From positions 186,001-250,000 of the forward strand of contig MBPM02000043.1 of assembly GCA_001695595.3 (NCBI GenBank): a stretch of DNA of 64,000 nt, in the 5' to 3' direction. This DNA is from Plasmopara viticola. Lineage: Eukaryota > Oomycota > Peronosporomycetes > Peronosporales > Peronosporaceae. This document shows, piece after piece, positions 42,088 through 53,200 of the stretch (within the stretch, counting starts at the first letter, position 1; each line of letters opens with the position of its first letter). Position numbers and translations under genes: made by a program. The notes under the pieces were generated by a model. The model was given only the letters and a program-made list of their open reading frames with translations. It did no database searches and had not been told where the DNA came from.

Positions 42088-44136
42088 TCAGTTAAAACCT
42101 GCGGGCAGTGAAACACTTAGCTTCTTCTCATAGTAAGATGAATGAGTCGAAACGTAACGATCATAAAATTGCATCATCCAATAGTCATTAATGTGGTAGC
42201 GCACATCATCATTACCGGTATTGAGCATATCCACACACCACAACTTACTGATGCATTGGCACAGCTTGGGTCTAGTATCCACAGTCGCACTCATTGCGTT
42301 TTTGATCACTTTATCGAAATTCGGTCTTTGTATCTCAGGCATTTGCGTCGATTCCTTGTCGTACATCACTTTTAGTATTAAATGCATCTCTAAGGTCGCT
42401 TCGACTTCATTCTGTGAAAATTCAATGACAAAATTAAACCAGAGAGGAAATTTATCCATCGTAAGTAAAGTTTCGACAGGAACATCCAACCCGAGAAGCA
42501 AAAACACGTCATGAGACGTTTTTTTTTCTGATTTCCACATGTTGGCTAGGTTGGAAGCGAAAAGATAATACAATCGTTCATCCCAGCCTATCGCCTTCTC
42601 AACCAATGTCACAAGTTCACCGTCAGTCAAGTGTTCTTTCAAATGATCAAACATGGTGTTGCCATCCCGTTTGACGAGAGCAATGATGCGAAGTTCCTCC
42701 GGGTCGGCGCTTTCAAAGTTTTTTATTTCACCGTAGCTATCAATCACGAACGACATCCACGTCCACAAACGTGGATTCTGCAAAAGATCATTGTGTTTGA
42801 GCTCTCTGATCTCAAGGATACTGAGCATTTCTTTGGCCGTCACGCCATCGCGTTTCATGGGCCTCAATATTTCTTGAACGAAAAGCTTGGATATGTGTAC
42901 CAAATCCCTTGAAGCTGTATCAGGAAATTGTGGACGGTCTCTCATCAAAGGGCTGAACATCCTAACAAGTCGATCCTCTACATCATGCAACTTCAAAAGC
43001 TCATTACGATCATCCACCAGGGGATCAATTTTTTTTGCGCTCTTTAAAATCGTTTGTAACAGCATTTTGTAACCCGCTGGATTCTCGGTACCGCCGAAAT
43101 ATTCAATCCATAGTTTCAGCGGTCCTTGCAGGAGGCTTTCTAAGTCGGAAGTGAAATATGGCAATAATTTACGAAACAGCTCATCGTGAGTCATTTTTTG
43201 CTTCTTCCAGTCGCGAAATAGTGCCTGCATTAGATGCGTAGTAGCGACGTCCGCATTGTTCGGTGCACCTGCATCAACAAGCTGCTGAGCTATGACGAGA
43301 TCGGGAATGGGTTTAAACGAGTGTATATCAGACCAATGTCGCACATCATGTAATGCCTTGTCGTATCGAACAAATTCGTGCGGCTCAAGATAAGTGATAT
43401 AGTCGATATACACACAAAAACTTGGGTTCCTGAATTCATCCCTTCTTCGAACGTCCAATTTCAAGCTCTTCCACACAGCTCCGGATGGATATTTATATTT
43501 GACCCAATATTTTAAGAGGTGACGTTCAAGCCCAAGAACGAAACGCACTTGTTTTTCTAGACCTTCGTCCATTTCGACACGTCTTTCAAAACTTTCTGTC
43601 CCGTGGATCCTTGGGCTTGATGGAGTCGAAGTGACGGGCTTGTACGACCCAATAGTTCGACCTAGCTCGGAAAACATGTCTGTTTGATCCTCCGCACGAG
43701 TCGCACGTTGCAGTCCTTCAAACATTGCCTTTTGCGCAAGCATGTGATCATTAGAGTGTAAAGCGAGAATCTTGTCGACAGCTTCCTCAAATTCTTGGCT
43801 CATAAAAGAATCGCGTGCTTGAAAGTTGAGACCAGTGTTTTTTAGATATACGTCGACCATTGAAGCTTTGAAGGGATAATTATGAATCAAGAAGTTGTCG
43901 AAGTTGTTAAAGAGCTCAACAAGGCCTTCAACACAAGTCCATAGCGTCCTCTCCTCGTTGTGGTCAGGGACAGTGGGTGTAGTTGACTTCTTAAAGTGTC
44001 CTTTATTTTGGTTGTCCACGGTGCTCGATGTCGCGGTCACTACCGTTGAACATACGACTAAAATGGCAGCCCACATGATGAGGAGATTGTGCAGAGACGG
44101 TCGAGGACGGCTAGTGGCCGACATTACGTATGCCAT
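42088..44136 (-). CDS. Secreted WY-domain effector with EER motif (effector 2)
   Basis: A single exon of 682 residues, a full-length paralogue of the 673-residue effector 1. The signal peptide spans about 14-38 (SLHNLLIMWAAILVVCSTVV). The EER motif is at 61-63 (PDHNEERTLW). RXLR is absent, with QNKGHF at the equivalent place. WY-like units are conserved: LKYWVKYKYPSGAVWKSLKL, FRDWKKQKMTHDELFRKLL, MKRDGVTAKEMLSILEIREL and NMWKSEKKTSHDVFLLLGL. The two proteins share the start and the end (SLPAGF followed by S or N), but differ strongly in loops, as expected of effectors under diversifying selection; this is an inference, not a measurement. Host target unknown. Confidence 0.9.
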   Translation of the reverse strand: MAYVMSATSRPRPSLHNLLIMWAAILVVCSTVVTATSSTVDNQNKGHFKKSTTPTVPDHNEERTLWTCVEGLVELFNNFDNFLIHNYPFKASMVDVYLKNTGLNFQARDSFMSQEFEEAVDKILALHSNDHMLAQKAMFEGLQRATRAEDQTDMFSELGRTIGSYKPVTSTPSSPRIHGTESFERRVEMDEGLEKQVRFVLGLERHLLKYWVKYKYPSGAVWKSLKLDVRRRDEFRNPSFCVYIDYITYLEPHEFVRYDKALHDVRHWSDIHSFKPIPDLVIAQQLVDAGAPNNADVATTHLMQALFRDWKKQKMTHDELFRKLLPYFTSDLESLLQGPLKLWIEYFGGTENPAGYKMLLQTILKSAKKIDPLVDDRNELLKLHDVEDRLVRMFSPLMRDRPQFPDTASRDLVHISKLFVQEILRPMKRDGVTAKEMLSILEIRELKHNDLLQNPRLWTWMSFVIDSYGEIKNFESADPEELRIIALVKRDGNTMFDHLKEHLTDGELVTLVEKAIGWDERLYYLFASNLANMWKSEKKTSHDVFLLLGLDVPVETLLTMDKFPLWFNFVIEFSQNEVEATLEMHLILKVMYDKESTQMPEIQRPNFDKVIKNAMSATVDTRPKLCQCISKLWCVDMLNTGNDDVRYHINDYWMMQFYDRYVSTHSSYYEKKLSVSLPAGFN

Positions 44137-45526
44137 ACAAAGTGATTAGCTGAAGGAAAAAGGGAAAGTGGCATAGATTGAAAGGTGAGATATGTGCGAA
44201 CCACTATCCCTCACTACTTAAAGTATCCAATTTGGAATACTTCGCGCCTGTATACCGATTTCTACTAGCATGGAGGATACTCTCGCTTGTCCAGTCATTG
44301 ATCGACTAGCCTGGTCGGGACTGACTCTGCTTAAAAGGGAAAATTTGTAACTGTACCTATTATACTAGCTGCCAAATAAAAATGCTCCAGTCCAGCTCAT
44401 GTTCAAGCGATAAATTCTGCTAACTCTAAGTATTGTGGATGCACTGATCGCACAATCATACTGAACGAAACAGACACAAGCACATGCACATCCTTTTTTA
44501 AGCGACAAGTAGACTAGCCGGGACTGGCTTTGCTGCCAGCAATGGAGTTGTCCGAAATTACGTGGAAGAGCTTATATCACATATGATATTCTCACAAGCA
44601 GCGACACTCAAGAGGCTTGAGTAGAAGGGACGAGGCACTAAAAGACTTACGATATGGCAGCTGAAAGAGTTGCCTTAGTCTAAAAACTATTGGCGGCAAC
44701 TAGAGGGATATTCGGTCAGACAGATTCCATGTGAAACGAGACATCGCGGCAGCTGTCGGGATTCTATGTAAGATGCTACTATATTTGTGGATGCGCTGCC
44801 TATTAGCTTGAATTTAGCCTTCCGCGATTAATCATTTAAATGTTAATCTTGGCCGATACTATATATAACCTAAATTTGGACTTAACAATCGTGACTATTA
44901 GCTGCTCGAAAACTTTCTATTATTACTATTAAGACGATAAATCATTAGGAAAATCACACTCTGAGTTTGACACTAGTTCATGATGAAGCTAGACACTTAA
45001 GGACGTTTTGTGAAGAATATGAGCTCGTCCGCAATTTTAGTAAGCACGGCAACTATGCCATATTTATAGCCTATATTGAAAGCAACACGTTTGGTTGTGT
45101 CGCCGCATTTCATTTGACCGAGGTTTACGTTTTGTTGCACCGAATGGCGCGATTGTGCGGCTTAAATCGACATTCCCGCATAGACTTAAGCTCACATTTG
45201 GCATGGTTCATTCACTTAACGGCTATACCACTAAACGTTGTATGTAAACCTCTATGGTTAAATTGTGTTTCTTTTATATACTTAGCGGCGGCGAACCTTC
45301 TATGCGACTTCGAGCTACATCTGTGCAGAAAGTGCCACATTGCGGCGCTCAATTTGCTTTCTAATCTCTTTGCATTTGTTATTCATTGCTCAAGCACCAT
45401 GAAGCAATACCAGTACAAACACTTATATACCATAAACTTGCCGCCAATGAACCATACATTAAAGTAAAGCGAATAAAATCCACAACTTTATGCGTGATGC
45501 TCGCTCTCTGTTATCGAGCAAAACCT
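44137..45526. promoter_or_regulatory. Upstream region of effector 2
   Basis: The sequence parallels 17,439-18,790 block by block (atacaaagtgattagctga, cagacagattccatgtgaaacg, gtgcagaaagtgccacattg). The 166-codon plus frame at 44,967-45,467 is interrupted in the paralogous copies, so I do not treat it as a gene. Confidence 0.5.
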
Positions 45527-46870
45527 GACTTCAGGGATTCTTGGCGGGAGGTTTTTGTCCGCCATTCAAGTTTGTAATGATGTTTTTCTACTTGTAAATT
45601 AGAGCTAACAAGAGCATTATTGCAAGTTGCTGCATATATACCATTATGTATGCACGCTCTCATTCTTTATCCATTCCAAAAGTCTTAAATTAGACACTGC
45701 CAAGATACGTAGAAAATACTAGTAAAAATATTACGATACCAAGTATTTAATTCGTTTCCACATTGGAAATGGAGTACAAAATCTAAGTAGACACTACAGC
45801 AACTATACTAAAGAGACCTACGCTGGTGCCAAGTGAATGCTTCAGTACATGCACATTTAATGATAAATGATATATCTTCAAAAATATGTATGAAGCCGAG
45901 AGTTTAAATGAAAAGAGGTTTCTCGTCAAGAGCTTCACATATAAAAGTATGTATCATACTTCTCAATTAATTTTCGACTGCGCACTTGCTCAGAAGAAAG
46001 CTACACTTGCGACACCGCACAAGCCCCCTTTGTTCATTGTACTTCGCTCCAAGCCTCTCTTACCCTTTGTAGTCGTCTTCTTTGCGCTCGCTTTTCCACC
46101 CCCTGGGTTCTCGTCAAGAGCTTCACATATAACAGTATGTATCATACTTCTCAATTAATTTTCGACTGCGCACTTGCTCAGAAAAAAGCTACACTTGCGA
46201 CACCGCACAAGCCCCCTTTGTTCATTGTACTCCGCTCCAAGCCTCTCTTACCCTTTGTAGTCGTCTTCTTTGCGCTCGCTTTTCCACCCCCTGCCGCGGT
46301 CACCTTTGTAGCTCGCTGTACTACTCGCCTTAGATGACAAGTCGTCGTTACTTTTGCTTTGACAATTTGTCATCCTCACACGCCCCGTCCTCTTGCTTCC
46401 CTGTTGTTGTCTGATATATCTGCTTAGAGTAATCTGGTGGAAAGACCGAAAGAACTCATTCTAGGGAATTACAACTCGTGTAGTTCTGAGCATTGAACTG
46501 TAGTTGTATTAGGTCGTTTTTTTCAGGTACATGTAAACACATCTTACAGTAGAAACATTCTTTGTTTTGCGCGTATAAGGAGCTAACCTTGCACCTCTTA
46601 CTGCAGACAATTACTCGCGTAAGACTTCAGTGGTTGGATGTTGGCTGTGGTTATGGTGACGTCACGCCCTACGTCTTACCGCTCTAAGCCCTCGTCAGCA
46701 GCCAGGAGATTCATTGCTAGTGACTAGCGAGTCTGAGCTTGCTCTCCGACATTCTGACATTTTCGGTAAAGTTGGCTACAACACTAGCTAGTATAGCAGA
46801 GCTGCATCGCATGTGGATTTCTTGTTCACATGCTATTTAGCACAAGCGATACTAAAATTTAGCCTCCCCC
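45527..46870 (+). mobile_element. LINE 5' portion, copy 2
   Basis: Matches 18,810-19,960 and 57,146-58,230: the (g/a)ggcggttttcg / cgggaggtttttg block, a tatataccat...gcacgctctcattct block, the tgacaagtcg block and an ORF1-like start (cacgccctacgtct(t/a)), with early stops. The copy ends soon after agctgcatcgcatgtggat, where the LTR-like block begins. Confidence 0.6.
45921..46294 (+). repeat. 188-bp tandem duplication within the LINE copy
   Basis: tctcgtcaagagcttcacat begins at 45,921 and again at 46,109. The two 188-bp units differ at only a handful of positions (for example ataaaagtatg versus ataacagtatg). Other copies of the LINE (19,200; 57,540) have the unit once. Confidence 0.85.
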
Positions 46871-46889
46871 ACCTGAGCACATCTGTAGT

Positions 46890-48440
46890 CGTGTAGAATT
46901 TTAAAGCTTACTCCCCACGGCTTGGATCAGCCTTAAGTATAGATGTCAATTTTAGTGCAGCGACACCTGTGGAGGCCAGGCAAACTTTTTCGAAATTAAG
47001 TTGGTCATCGTGAGAAATTCCAGCCGACCGGCACGCTTCTTTGCTGTTTCTTTGGTTGTTAAAATGAACAAGCCGGCTTTTTGTACTCATCATTTTTCTA
47101 TTGGACTTTATATGCCAAGTGTTGTGGGAGAGGATGCAACGAGCCGTTACATAAAGCAGATTTGTGACAAAGGCTTATCTCTTTGCACGAGAGACATCCT
47201 TTCGGTGTGAATTCCGATTTTCATACTGATATTTTTAAAGGAAACTGAAATGAATATATTCCTTGCCTATATTTTAAAGTCAACAGAGTGTATACAGTAA
47301 ATTACTGGTAAAACTGAAATAGGATAAGTAATGTATTTGATAATCAGTCTTGAAACTGCAATCTATTGCTCACGTTGATCATCTCAAATTCAAGGATCCC
47401 CCACAAAATGATCTTCGGTCTGTCTTGAAACCTTCTTGGTGTAAAGAGCTGTGTGACCCTAAGAAACTGTGTTGCCTAATAGGATTTAAAGTAGGGTGAC
47501 ACACGCTGACATACAATCCCTTTTAGTATTGCGTATTTAAAATTCGCTTTCAGTGTTTTTAAGCAAAAAAGGTACAAAAATCGGCACGGTTCACACAAAA
47601 GTATTGCAACTAGTCGGGCCAACTGATCTAGAGATTTTTTTTCATATATGATTCAAATGTAGGTCCAGCAAAATAATTTGGTTAAGCTGTAATATATTCT
47701 TATGATGATCTAACGATCTTCACCCGTACGACCAAAGTAGGAATAGGCATTCTGTGAATCCCAGTACAAATAGCCCATCTAGATAGGGACGTAATAGAAG
47801 AAATTGTCGAGCATACCAGAACGCTGATCAAGCGTGGAACCTCATTGCTATACATAAACGTTCTGCTCAAAAACCAAATTGAAGAATTATGACCACTTGA
47901 ACTATAGCTCCGCATCGGCGCCATGATATACTCCAAAGTGGTGTTTTTTAACAAAAGCTTATCTTCTTCCTCACTGAGTCAATTGACCCTAGCTTTAAAG
48001 AAGACCAAAATTTTAGATAAATTATATTTTTCTTCCTCCACATTTCCAGTGTCATTGTACCATACCATTCCAAGCATCTCCATATTCGTAACACCGCTAA
48101 GACAATCTAAGCTCGCCTTACTTTAAGTATTCCTTACCCATGTCAAGGCGCTGCCGGTAAAGGTCTATTTAGCCACAATTCTATTTGGATTAGTGATAAT
48201 GACAGCTACGACGTAATATTCGGATCCGAGTCCTTACAGCTCATGCGTCAACGATAAGAAATCATTGGCGTTGATGGGTGGAATTACGTTGGCTGTGTCA
48301 CATCTAAAATGTCGGTGTGGCTCACATGACTGATGGTGACTGCCCTAAAAGAGCGTATTGAGGTATGGAAATATATAGGTGCGAGGCTAGAAATTCCGAT
48401 AACACTTCTTTTGTCAGTGATAAAGCATGTGCAGGCATGA
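46890..48440. repeat. LTR-like/dispersed block without insertions (paralogue of 31,870-38,560)
   Basis: The same succession of blocks as 31,870-32,250, 33,420-33,655 and 37,220-38,560, but lacking both the LINE and the DDE-like element. The LINE site is represented by aaagtcaacagagtgtatac at about 47,277-47,296, the counterpart of atcaataaagtgtatg. No intact gene is seen. Confidence 0.65.
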
Positions 48441-49560
48441 AATATGCTCAAAGATTTTACTCGGCATCGTAAAAAGTCTCATAATGAGAATGGCTTTCAC
48501 GGAAATTGCCACCGTTATTGAAGGTGGAAATTCACACCGAGTGTGAGTAAACTTCAGAGATCTATAAACTCAAGACCCACCACAGTAGACAAAGTCCATT
48601 GAAAGCGTGAGCTTATGGCAGGCTCAACTGATGAGCTAAAAGCAAATCTGAGTGTTTTTCGACTCGCCTCTATATTGTCTTGGCTTTAACATTACGCCAA
48701 GCCGTGTGTTTGAAGCGTAATTTCGAGTTCGGCTGTGAGCTCATACCCAATCACGTTGCCGAAGAAGTGCGGCTGACTTATATGGCGCCCATTCTTCCCA
48801 ATCTTAAATTGCAGCGTTCTTTAGCAGTCCGGCAGCAATACAGTCCTTTAGCGACTTCAGTGACGCAAGAGACATTATTAGCTACAAGCATTCATGGCAG
48901 CTCCCCTGCTTATGACGCAATCAATCAGAAATTTCCGCTATCAAACAGAGCCAAAAGCTTCGGCTTTGCGCCTTCTCAATTTAAAGCTCCACACCCAGTA
49001 CGTTCGAATGTGCACGCTCTAGATTGCTCTCGGGGCTGGTCTGCCATCTGGCCTTGGCTTCCTTAGGGCGATCCCGAATCCATTACAAGGTTGCGAACTT
49101 TTTTACCATGATCACTGTCGAACCGACTATCGCGCTAATATGCGCAATACTTTAAGCTATCTTGAGAGGTCACATACCTTTGTAGTGAGCTTCGAACTAT
49201 CCGCCTGCCCAGAGCGCATAGCTTTATATTACCCGATTCCTTCAACCCGATGACGAATACGACGGTGGGTATGGACACTATATGTTAGCGTATGGCAATC
49301 TACACTTGCCTCACCAGCAAGGTGAAGCGCAGAGATGACGCTCTCAAGAGACCACTTTTCTTATCAGCGATGTCGACTCACCCAACATTGCACGTAAAGC
49401 ATCTTTTGAGGAGTTCCGATCCTAACAATTGCAAGCCTTATTAGCCATAAAGCTCCTACAACACCGTTCACTAATTGATGCGCGCGTCAATTTAATTCTT
49501 AAGGGCATTGTCGGCAAAGCGTCTGACCAAAAGTAAAATCCTGTCTGATTCGGCTCTATC
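48441..49560 (-). repeat. Inverted copy of the unclassified repeat at 12,110-13,400
   Basis: Read on the minus strand it follows the order of 12,170-12,560 (acgtgcaatgttgggtgagtcg near 49,385-49,365; gccagatggcagacc near 49,045). The 48,480-48,690 part corresponds to 13,120-13,340. The plus frame at 48,680-49,066 (128 codons) has no recognised domain and is probably a chance frame within the repeat. Confidence 0.55.
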
Positions 49561-50987
49561 TGAATTGTTATAATACGATGACATTAAGAATATAAAATGC
49601 CTCCCACACTTATGCTCGTTGTCGTACAGTGCATTACAAAAACCTTCTTGTTCGTGGAGATTTTATTTCTATTTTCAAAAACTGATTAGCGGCAAATTTT
49701 ATGGTAATAGCGGGGCTATCAATGTTTGTGCTGGCGTTGCTTCATGTTGCCTAAGCAATGACCAACAGGTGCTAAAAAAAAATTAAGCGAACTAAGCGCC
49801 GCAATGTGGCACTTTCTGCACAGATGTAGCTCGAAATTGCATGAAAGGCTCGCCGCAACTAAGCGGCGCTAAATTTAAAACGAAAACACATTTTAACCAT
49901 AAAGGTTAACAGACAACGGTTGATGGTATAGCCGTGAGGAGTGGAATGTAAGTGTTAGCGAAGGGACAATGCCAAATGTGAGCTATAGTCTATGCAGGAG
50001 TGCTGACTTAAGCTGCACAATCGCGTAATTTAGTGCAGCGAAACTCTAATCTCGGTCGGATGAAATGCGGCGACACAAATGAGCGTGATTTGCTCAAATA
50101 GGCTAATGACTGTAGCATAATTGCCATCGAACTAGAATTGCGGAATCTGTCTGTTAGTGTACAGTAATGTCTGGCCTGATCATTACAGCTCCCAAACCAC
50201 TGTCAACTCAAAGCAGCGTGTAGATTTTCCTATGATTTATCGTCTTTGCAGTAATAACAAAAAGCTTTCTTTTTATTCACAAGTAGTATCAGCCGAGATA
50301 GCTTATAACTTTTTAGGAAGCAAACGCGGCAATCGATGTCAAAATGCTAAATTTAAGCAAATATGCAGCGCCTCCACAAATACAGTAGCATTATACCGAA
50401 TGGTGATCAGACTGCCGCGATGTCCCATATCACATGTAACTTATCTGACCGATCACCCTCGAGTTACGGGCAATAATCTTAGGACAAGGGCAACTCCTTC
50501 AGCTGAACCTTTTGGTGCCTCGTCCCTTCTTCTCAAGATGGTAATATCAGGTTTAAGCTTTGCTACCTTAATTCATTGCTGGTAACAAAGCCAGTCTCGA
50601 CCAACGCTTAAAGAAAGATCTCCATGTGGTCGTGCCTCTTCCGTAATGCATGCGATCGGTTCAAGCACGATACTTAGATTTACCGCTTAAACTAGCTGTA
50701 ATATGGGTTGATTTTGAGCACTTTATATGAGGCAGCTGAGTTATATAATCACAGATTCACATGCAGCAGGTTGTCCTTGGTAGGTAGGTTCACACTCACT
50801 CTTAAGCAGAGTCAGTCCCCACCATTTGTTTAATGATTGGACAAACGAGAGTATCTCCGTTTTACTAAAGATCGGTACACAGCGCGAAGTATACTGGACA
50901 GGATACTTCAAGTAGTGAGTGGGTCGCAGAAGCCATACCATATAAATCAATGCCACTTTCCATTTTACCTTCTCCTGACCACTTTGT
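49561..50987. promoter_or_regulatory. Effector upstream region, inverted, before effector pseudogene 3
   Basis: From about 49,790 the sequence is the reverse complement of the effector 2 upstream region (cgccgcaatgtggcactttc corresponds to 45,350-45,331), continuing to the start codon at 50,988. The first ~230 bp (49,561-49,790) hold nothing recognised. Confidence 0.6.
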
Positions 50988-52450
50988 ATGGCATACGCAA
51001 TGTCGGCCACTCGTCGACCTCTACCGTCTTTGCACGACCTCTTCTTCCAGTGGACTGTCATTCTAGTCGTATGTTCAACGGACTCTATAGTAGTGACCGC
51101 GACATCGAGCGCCGTGGAAAACCAAGCCAAAGGACAATTCAAGATACAACTACACCCAACGCCCCTGACAGCAACGAGGAGAGGGCGCTATGGCCATGGT
51201 TTGTTGAGCGCGTCGATAACTTTGACAACTTCGTGCTGCGTATTGATCCCAAAAAAGCTAAAATCGTTGACAAGAATTGGCAAAGACTGGCCTCAAATCT
51301 CGAACGAAGAATGGTTTTATGAGCCAAGAGTATAAAACAGCGGTCGACAAGATTCTCGTCGCACGCTCTGCCGATCACATGCGTGCGCAAGAGGCAATGT
51401 TTAAAGGACTTCGACGTCCGACTCGTGTTAAGATCAAGCAGACATGTTCTTCGAGCTAGGTCGCACTATCGGGTTGTATAAGACCGTCGACACCACTTCG
51501 ACTCCATCAACGCCAACAATCCATAGAGCAGAAAGTTTCGAAAAACATGTTGATAGGACAAGGATCGACAAAAACTAATGCATTTCGTTCTTGGGCTTGA
51601 ACCGCACGTTTTGACCTTTTGGGCCAAAATAGAACTCACACCTGCACCTGTTTGGAAGGGCTTGAAGTTGGACGTCCGTAAGAGTGAGACATTCAAGAGC
51701 CCAGCTTTTCGTGTGTACATCGACTATATTACTCATCTTGAAAACAACGAACTTATTTGGTACGACAAAGCGCTAAATGATATGCGATATTCGTCCACAA
51801 TACCGTGGTTGGGAATCGCGCCTGACCATGTCATAGCTCAGCAGCTTGTTGATGCAGGGGCGCCAAACGAAGCGGACGTCGTTACTACGCATCTAATGCA
51901 GGCATTATTTCGCGACTGGGTAACGAGGAATGACTCTCGATCAACTGTTCAATGAATTGCTGCCATCCTTCACATTCGAGTTAGAAAGCCTGCTGCAACG
52001 ACCAATGACACTATGAATTGAATATTTAGCGGTACCGAGAATCAAGCGAGTTACAAAACGCTTTCATATACGATTTTGAAACGCTTACACTGACGGAGCT
52101 GTGAGAGATTTTGTCGGGTATGCGAGTCCGCTTGCTGTGGACATTAGCTGCAATGGTTTTGACATACAGGTCCAAGCTTCTTTTTTGAGAAGTGTTTACG
52201 TACCTTGAACACATTGGCATGACAGCCGACAAAATGCTCGATTTTCTTGAGATCAGAGACTTTGAAAGTTGGGAGCTTGTGTGGGATCCCCATCTGTGCA
52301 CGTGGATGTCGTTTATAATTGATAAGCACGGAACTTTTGAGATCGCCAACCTGGAGAAAGTGCGCATCAAAGCTTTCAATGAGAGAGTGCGCATCAAAGC
52401 TTTCAATGTGCAAGACGTCGCGACCCACAATGGGACCTTGTCAATATACT
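50988..52450 (+). pseudogene. Effector 3, truncated and frameshifted WY/EER pseudogene
   Basis: The ATG at 50,988 opens MAYAMSATRRPLPSLHDLFF plus a signal-peptide-like segment, but the frame shifts near 51,150. The EER region (DSNEERALWPWF) continues in another frame, which shifts again near 51,290 and 51,460. A longer intact piece (51,578-51,955) covers the first two WY-like units (LTFWAKIELTPAPVWKGLKL, QQLVDAGAPNEADVVTTHLM), and 52,196-52,405 covers the third (MTADKMLDFLEIRDF). The gene is cut after VRIKAFNE; a 27-bp segment is duplicated there, and the sequence then jumps to effector 3'-flank DNA (reverse complement of 41,720 and lower). About 200 C-terminal residues are missing. Confidence 0.88.
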
Positions 52451-52520
52451 GTCAAGCATTTGAAGCCATACAGCCTTGGTCAAGCGCATTATTTAAACTG
52501 TGTCACTAGCATTAATTTAA
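52380..52520. repeat. Deletion junction with duplicated gtgcgcatcaaagctttcaat
   Basis: gtgcgcatcaaagctttca occurs at 52,360-52,378 and again at 52,387-52,405. Immediately after the second copy, gtgcaagacgtcgcgacccac matches the reverse complement of 41,727-41,707, which lies about 370 bp beyond the 3' end of effector 2. The end of the effector gene is therefore deleted here. Confidence 0.75.
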
Positions 52521-53200
52521 ATGTGGCACTAATGCATTGATGATTCTATTCATACTTGTAATGTATTCGTTGTCGTAATTATTATATCACGATGGATAGC
52601 ATGTCGGAAAATTTCAGACCACCTTAGAACATTTGTTTTCGGGTGCCATGCTACTTCTTGATTACTAGCTCTGCATTTGTCTCGCAAAAGGCGTGATTCC
52701 AGCTTGTCCCTTGCTAGACAAGCACAAATTACGCCATTATGCTAAACTCGCTAGATTTTAAAGCGTGTTGTGATGTCTTCCGATGCGGGCCTCGTAAATG
52801 GTAGAGTAAATTCCCGTTTTTACAATGCATCTCCTACTAGCCGACAGTCGAGCGCGTACGGCAGCCATTAAATGGGCGACTAATTATAGTGATCAGCGTT
52901 GAAATCCAAAACATCAGACCTGAGAAATACACTACTATTAGCGTAAGCTAAGACAGAAAATTAAGCTGTGAAAGAAAAGTATGTTGGCGCTAAGTTGGAA
53001 ATGATTGCGTATGTGTTTTAGTGTTGACTCTTTTGTGGATGACGTTTGCGGCACTAGTAGCTTTTACAATCGAATCTCGTTGAGGAATCATCAGGACTGG
53101 ATGACCGCACTACGAAAGGGCAATGGTGCAATTATATTCAGTGGTGAATTGACGTAATCATATCTTTACATCTCACAAGAACTTTATTCGTTTAAATATC
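52521..53200. other. Start of duplicated block (partner 6,480-7,290)
   Basis: Matches the intergenic sequence at 6,630-6,900, including the possible WD40-like remnant on the minus strand at about 52,640-52,760. No gene of its own. Confidence 0.5.

Noticed and set aside
44967..45467. 166-codon plus-strand frame upstream of effector 2
   Set aside because: The aligned upstream regions of effector 1 and effector pseudogene 3 have stops and shifts at the same place, and no domain is visible.
46887..47520. Possible complete LTR of a nearby retrotransposon
   Set aside because: Block ends resemble LTR ends, but no paired LTR with internal pol genes could be shown, so it is kept only as LTR-like.
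48680..49066. 128-codon plus-strand frame
   Set aside because: Lies inside a dispersed repeat, and the inverted copy near 12.5-13.1 kb does not keep it open.
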